From assembly GCA_045545095.1 (NCBI GenBank), contig JAZQAG010000036.1, positions 1 to 46,426 of the forward strand: a stretch of 46,426 bases of DNA. The letters run 5' to 3'. Both the position numbers and the translations under genes were made by a program. Numbering within the stretch: position 1 is the stretch's first letter; every line of letters begins with the position of its first letter. The stretch is from Phocaeicola_A sp045545095. GTDB lineage: Bacteria; Bacteroidota; Bacteroidia; Bacteroidales; Bacteroidaceae. The notes beneath the pieces are model-generated. The model did not search any database and was not told the origin of the DNA. It was given only the letters and a program-made list of their open reading frames with translations. This document shows positions 42,300-46,426 of this stretch, one piece after another.

Positions 42300-43568
42300 A
42301 TGGAATTAAAAAGAGTGGTAGTGACAGGCCTTGGTGCGCTGACACCACTGGGTAACAGCGTTGATGAAACGTGGAAGAACCTTGTGGCTGGTGTGAGCGG
42401 AGCAGGGCCTATCACACATTTTGATGCTTCGGCATTCAAGGCGCAATTCGCTTGTGAGGTAAAGGGTTTCAACCCTGCAGACTTCGGTATTGACCGTAAG
42501 GATGTGCGCAAGATGGACCTCTACACCCAATATGCTGTATCCGTAGCCAAGCAGGCTGTATCTGATGCAGGATTGGATGCTGAGGAAGTGGATAAGACAA
42601 ACATCGGTGTAGTGTTTGGAGTAGGTATCGGCGGTATTCATACCTTCGAGGAAGAAGTATGTAATTGGGCTATCAACGGAGCCACACAGGGGCCTAAGTT
42701 CAATCCTTTCTTCATTCCCAAGATGATTGCCGACATTGCCTCCGGACAAGTTTCCATCATGTACGGTTTCCACGGTCCTAACTATACCACCACATCAGCT
42801 TGTGCCTCCTCATCAAATGCCATCGCCGATGCTTTCAACCTTATCCGTCTGGGTAAGGCCACAGCTATTGTGACTGGTGGTGCCGAGGCTGCCATCTTCC
42901 CCGCAGGCGTAGGTGGTTTTACCGCCATGCATGCATTGTCAACCCGCAACGATGACCCACAAGGGGCAAGCCGTCCCTTCAGCGCAAGCCGTGATGGTTT
43001 TGTGATGGGTGAAGGTGCCGGTTGTCTCATTCTGGAAGAATTGGAGCATGCCAAAGCCCGTGGTGCGAAGATCTATGCCGAGTTGGCAGGTGTCGGAATG
43101 TCTGCTGATGCTCACCACTTGACAGCTTCTCATCCTGAAGGATTAGGAGCAAAACTGGTGATGCAGAATGCCTTGAAGGATGCTGAGATGAAACCCGAGG
43201 ACATCGATTATATCAATGTTCACGGAACATCAACTCCTGTAGGCGACGTATCGGAGTGTAAAGCCATCAAGGAAGTGTTCGGCGAACATGCCTACAAGCT
43301 TAACATCAGCTCTACCAAGTCCATGACCGGACACTTGTTGGGAGCAGCTGGAGCCGTAGAGGCCATTGCTTGTACGTTGGCTATAAAGAACGATATCATT
43401 CCTCCCACTATCAACCATACAGAAGGTGATAACGACGAGAACATTGACTATGCTATGAACTATACCTTCAACAAGGCACAGGAGCGTACAGTCAATGCCG
43501 CTTTGTCAAACACTTTCGGTTTCGGTGGCCATAATGCATGTGTAATCCTTAAGAAATACGCAGAATAA
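42300..43568 (+). CDS. fabF: beta-ketoacyl-ACP synthase II
   Basis: 422 residues. It elongates acyl-ACP by condensing with malonyl-ACP. The thiolase-fold triad is Cys168 ('TTSACASSSNAIADAF'), His308 ('INVHGTSTPVGD') and His345 ('STKSMTGHLLGAAGAVEAI'); 'KRVVVTGLGALTPLG' is the N-terminal strand. The frame is open 19 codons upstream, but those lie over the end of acpP; 'MELKRVVVTG' at 42300 is the family start. It precedes rnc by only four bases. Confidence 0.97.
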   Translation: MELKRVVVTGLGALTPLGNSVDETWKNLVAGVSGAGPITHFDASAFKAQFACEVKGFNPADFGIDRKDVRKMDLYTQYAVSVAKQAVSDAGLDAEEVDKTNIGVVFGVGIGGIHTFEEEVCNWAINGATQGPKFNPFFIPKMIADIASGQVSIMYGFHGPNYTTTSACASSSNAIADAFNLIRLGKATAIVTGGAEAAIFPAGVGGFTAMHALSTRNDDPQGASRPFSASRDGFVMGEGAGCLILEELEHAKARGAKIYAELAGVGMSADAHHLTASHPEGLGAKLVMQNALKDAEMKPEDIDYINVHGTSTPVGDVSECKAIKEVFGEHAYKLNISSTKSMTGHLLGAAGAVEAIACTLAIKNDIIPPTINHTEGDNDENIDYAMNYTFNKAQERTVNAALSNTFGFGGHNACVILKKYAE

Positions 43569-43572
43569 AATT

Positions 43573-44556
43573 GTGTTTCTGACAGAGAATATCCTTATTC
43601 CAATAAGCCTTCTTTTCCGTAAGGAGAAGAAGGCTTATTGTGCTTTAAAACGTATCTTGGGTTTTTATCCCCGCCACCTGCACTACTACCAGCAGGCATT
43701 GATGCATAAGTCCATGCAGAGCCGCACTCCTGACGGCAAACGCATCAACAACGAACGCCTTGAATTCTTGGGCGATGCCATTCTTGGCGCCGTCGTAGGT
43801 GATTTGGTATTCCACCATTTCCAAGGCAAGCGTGAAGGCTTTCTCACCAATACCCGTTCCAAAGTAGTACAGCGGGAAACCCTCAACCGCGTAGCTGTAG
43901 AGATAGGATTGGACAAACTTATCCAATACTCCATCTCCAGTGCCAGCCACAACAGTTACATGTGCGGCAATGCTTTTGAGGCTCTTATTGGCGCCATTTA
44001 TCTGGATCGTGGCTATGCCTGTTGCATGAAGTTCATCAACGACCGCATCCTGCACCGGCTGCTCGATCTTGACAAAGTGGCCAACAAAGAGATGAACTAT
44101 AAAAGCAAGCTCATCGAATGGTGCCAGAAAAAGCATCTCCAATTCGAATTCAGATTGATAGACCAACACCGCGAACGCAGCGAATCATATAGCCCGGTCT
44201 TCAAAAGTCAGGCGCTATTGGAAGGTGTCGTATGCGGAGAAGGTGTCGGATACAGCAAAAAGGAAAGCCACCAGGCAGCGGCTAAAGCAGCCTATAAGCG
44301 CATCCGTCAAGACAAGGAACTGGCCAACCAGGTATTCCTTGCCAAGGAGCAACGCGAACAGCCCACACCTCCCCCACCCTCCACTGAGACACCCATCGAG
44401 GAACAGCAGGACATATCCACCGCTGATGCTATAGAAAGTGGCTACTTCTCGGAAGCTGAAATCATTTCAATCCCAGAAGTCGCAACGGCAACCACTATAG
44501 ACACACACCTTGAAGAGAAAATCTACACCAAGGAAGATAATGTCCTGGAAGAATAA
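43573..44556 (+). CDS. rnc: ribonuclease III
   Basis: 327 residues, longer than the usual 220-250 due to a C-terminal tail. It cleaves double-stranded RNA in rRNA and mRNA processing. The signature 'NNERLEFLGDAILGAVVGDL' holds the first acidic metal ligands; 'GNAFEALIGAIYLDRGY' gives the second catalytic Asp/Glu set. A dsRNA-binding domain follows (about 170-250, 'NYKSKLIEWCQKKHLQFEF'... 'GEGVGYSKKESHQAAAKAAYKRIRQ'). The last 70 residues are acidic and probably disordered. The start is GTG at 43573, as no ATG lies in frame before the domain. It overlaps none but is four bases behind fabF. Confidence 0.95.
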   Translation: MFLTENILIPISLLFRKEKKAYCALKRILGFYPRHLHYYQQALMHKSMQSRTPDGKRINNERLEFLGDAILGAVVGDLVFHHFQGKREGFLTNTRSKVVQRETLNRVAVEIGLDKLIQYSISSASHNSYMCGNAFEALIGAIYLDRGYACCMKFINDRILHRLLDLDKVANKEMNYKSKLIEWCQKKHLQFEFRLIDQHRERSESYSPVFKSQALLEGVVCGEGVGYSKKESHQAAAKAAYKRIRQDKELANQVFLAKEQREQPTPPPPSTETPIEEQQDISTADAIESGYFSEAEIISIPEVATATTIDTHLEEKIYTKEDNVLEE

Positions 44557-44577
44557 ATCCAAAAAATTCTGAATACC

Positions 44578-45555
44578 ATGAAACCAAAGCAACTCCTTAT
44601 TGTCATTTTCTTGAGCTGCTTGGCTCTTTCACAGCAAGCATGCGCCCAACACCCCCAGCCACAAAGCGAAACAGGCTCCACTGACATCCCTTCCCTACCC
44701 TACGAGGTGGGAAACCCCTATATCCCTACTGAAATCATGTTTGCCGGGAAGAAAATCGACCTGCGTCGTGCCGACCTGCGCGAACGTCTCGACCGTGAAC
44801 TCATCACCTTCACTTACGGCCACACCACCACCCTGCTTATGATCAAACGGGCCAACCGCTATTTCCCCATCATTGAGCCTATATTGAAAGAGTACGGTGT
44901 CCCCGATGACCTAAAATACCTGATGGCCATCGAAAGCAGTGTCGATATCCGTGCTCTGTCACCAGCCAAAGCGGCAGGCTTATGGCAATTCATGCCCGCC
45001 ACAGGAAAGGAGTATGGCTTGGAAGTCAATACCAACGTCGATGAACGCTACCATGTAGAAAAGGCTACCCGTGCCGCCTGCAAATACTTGAAGGAGGGCT
45101 ATGCCAAGTATGGCGACTGGCTCACCGTAGCGGCCAGTTACAATGCCGGATTCGGACGAATTTCTTCAGAGCTGGAAAAGCAGAAGGCAGAAACATCCAT
45201 GGATATGTGGCTCGTACGCGAAACTTCACGCTACATGTTCCGCATCCTCGCCGCCAAACAAGTGTTCACCTCGCCCCGTCGCTACGGCTTCATCCTTCAT
45301 GCCTGCGACCTCTACCCCACCCTTCCCACCAGACCTTATGAGGTAAAAGCCACCATCCCCGACCTCGGAGCTTTTGCCCAGAAACATGGTGTACCCATGA
45401 GCCTGCTCAAGGAAGCCAATCCATGGCTTATCAGCAATACACTGCCTATCCGCCCCGGTGGAAAGACCTATATCATACAAATTCCTGTGATGGAGAAATG
45501 GACCTATGACCCATCCTCCACCATCCCCCATAACCATGATTGGATTGTGGAGTAA
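44578..45555 (+). CDS. lytic transglycosylase (SLT, MltD-like)
   Basis: 325 residues. It cuts peptidoglycan between MurNAc and GlcNAc, making anhydro-MurNAc, in the periplasm or outer membrane. The signal peptide ends near 'QQACAQ' (SPI likely; the Cys makes a lipobox possible but weak). The SLT domain (about 95-230) has 'LKYLMAIESSVDIRALSPAKAAGLWQFMP' with catalytic Glu119, then 'GKEYGL', and 'WLTVAASYNAGFGRI'. At the C-terminus 'LGAFAQKHGVPMSLLKEANPWLI' and 'LPIRPGGKTYIIQIP' look like a single LysM-type sugar-binding module. It is 21 bases behind rnc, probably cotranscribed. Confidence 0.9.
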   Translation: MKPKQLLIVIFLSCLALSQQACAQHPQPQSETGSTDIPSLPYEVGNPYIPTEIMFAGKKIDLRRADLRERLDRELITFTYGHTTTLLMIKRANRYFPIIEPILKEYGVPDDLKYLMAIESSVDIRALSPAKAAGLWQFMPATGKEYGLEVNTNVDERYHVEKATRAACKYLKEGYAKYGDWLTVAASYNAGFGRISSELEKQKAETSMDMWLVRETSRYMFRILAAKQVFTSPRRYGFILHACDLYPTLPTRPYEVKATIPDLGAFAQKHGVPMSLLKEANPWLISNTLPIRPGGKTYIIQIPVMEKWTYDPSSTIPHNHDWIVE

Positions 45556-45633
45556 TCAGATGAACGCATAGGGTTAAATTCTGTCACCTACTATTTACGA
45601 AGGTTATTATCAGGCTGTTTTCATATTCTTTCC

Positions 45634-45664
45634 TTTGTCGGGCAGAAATATCTGCATACATTTG
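45634..45664 (+). promoter_or_regulatory. promoter of the FtsX-like permease gene
   Basis: TTTG 45634-45637, spacer 19, TACATTTG 45657-45664, followed by CGG; full consensus. Leader about 40 bases. Confidence 0.75.
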
Positions 45665-45709
45665 CGGCCAACAATCATTTGCCCAAACCTATAAATAGAA
45701 CTGACAGAC

Positions 45710-46426
45710 ATGCTGCTGCACAACTTGACCATGGCCATCGGCCAACTGACGAAGTACAAACTGCAGACACTGCTGAGCCTCGTCGGCTTGGCCGTAGGAT
45801 TCACCTGCTTTGCCCTCTCCTCCCTGTGGTGGAAATATGAAACAACGTACGACACGTTTCATCCTGAGGCAGAGAACCTGTATGTGGGAATGCTTTCGAT
45901 GAATAACCGTACGGAAGTACTTGTCAACCTGCGTGTGAATATTCCCCGACTGGCAATGGAACAGATTCCCGAAGTGGAAATGGCTAATGCGACGTGGAAC
46001 GATGGTATCAAATGGGCAAACGGGCAGGAGATAAGAGTAGAACGGACAGACTCAACCTTTTTCCAACTGTTCAAACCACAATTGTTGGCCGGTCAATATC
46101 CTCCTTTTCAGCCTGATTCGCACGAGATGGTGATAACGGACCGCATTGCAAAGAAACTCTTTGGCACTGTTGAGTGTGTCGGACAAGAAGTGGCGTTGAG
46201 AAGCGACAATGAACTTGAACAGGCGTATCCTGATACAAGGGAAAATTACAGGATAGCGGCCGTGGTGAAGGAATGGGGCAAACATACACATATCTCATTT
46301 GAAGCTCTGATTCCCTTTACTGCCCAGCAACTGATAGTTACGGATGCCGGACAAGGATTCGGATACTGGACAACTTTCCGCCTGCATCCGCAAGCCAACG
46401 TGGACAGTGTGTCGGCTAAAATCAAC
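45710..46426 (+). CDS. FtsX-like ABC transporter permease (MacB_PCD), 3' truncated by the window
   Basis: 239 codons to the window edge; no stop. Residues 1-15 (MLLHNLTMAIGQLTK) precede one membrane helix ('LLSLVGLAVGFTCFALSSLWW', about 19-41), then the periplasmic MacB_PCD domain: 'YDTFHPEAENLYVG', 'VEMANATWNDGIKW', 'STFFQLFKPQLLAGQ', 'MVITDRIAKKLFG', and 'YRIAAVVKEWGKHTHISFEALIPF'. Such permeases with two to four of these units occur in arrays in Bacteroides; the rest lies outside. They usually act with an ATPase to move lipoproteins or peptides, or in stress response. Cargo unknown. Confidence 0.85.
   Translation, partial: MLLHNLTMAIGQLTKYKLQTLLSLVGLAVGFTCFALSSLWWKYETTYDTFHPEAENLYVGMLSMNNRTEVLVNLRVNIPRLAMEQIPEVEMANATWNDGIKWANGQEIRVERTDSTFFQLFKPQLLAGQYPPFQPDSHEMVITDRIAKKLFGTVECVGQEVALRSDNELEQAYPDTRENYRIAAVVKEWGKHTHISFEALIPFTAQQLIVTDAGQGFGYWTTFRLHPQANVDSVSAKIN

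Overview
The window looks like chromosome of a gut-type Bacteroidales, most likely Bacteroides or Phocaeicola; the species cannot be fixed by reading alone. Evidence: the Bacteroidetes promoter pattern (TTTG, about 19 bases, TAnnTTTG) occurs before many genes. There are many exported hypothetical and DUF proteins, GH43 and GH51 arabinan enzymes, gldH, ATP-dependent PEP carboxykinase, oxygen-independent ribonucleotide reductase under a cobalamin riboswitch, and an acetyl-CoA hydrolase/transferase-family enzyme. No phage, plasmid, transposase, CRISPR, tRNA or rRNA gene was recognised.

Layout. 1-6.8 kb: the end of an HTH regulator; a DUF4488-like secreted protein; a GH43 lipoprotein (minus); an ECF sigma factor paired with a one-TM protein that looks like its anti-sigma factor but carries a TonB-receptor-plug-like C-terminus; and three exported or small DUF proteins. 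The gap between the GH43 gene and the sigma gene holds four 21-bp units in exact register. 6.8-13.1 kb: cobalamin riboswitch, nrdD, nrdG, rodA and an SF1 helicase. 13.1-24.4 kb is mostly minus strand: a possible orphan short transcript on the plus strand, then gldH, ricT, the DNA polymerase III delta' gene, metF and a giant secreted protein of about 2,220 residues.

24.4-26.4 kb is gene-poor and packed with repeats: two 280-bp copies of an element with inverted arms, a 22-bp palindromic array, a polypurine run, a TGAGCGG minisatellite, and a 25-nt string present three times. It encodes only one small membrane protein. 26.4-32.7 kb is a plus-strand run: CoA-transferase, LTA-synthase-like membrane sulfatase-fold enzyme, LpxL-type acyltransferase, GT90 and GT2, which reads as envelope/LPS assembly. 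It meets a minus-strand pair (M20 peptidase, GT2) across a 44-bp repeat whose core is inverted between units.

35.1-46.4 kb: pckA with a long leader; a GH51-GH43 fusion for arabinan; pdxB; the acpP-fabF-rnc run followed by a lytic transglycosylase; and the first 239 codons of an FtsX-like permease.

No clearly new multi-gene system stands out. The most unusual signals are non-coding: the 21-bp array, a cloverleaf-like element between holB and ricT, the orphan promoter-hairpin unit, and the repeat cluster. Among proteins, the anti-sigma with a plug-like domain and the giant protein are the most worth checking.
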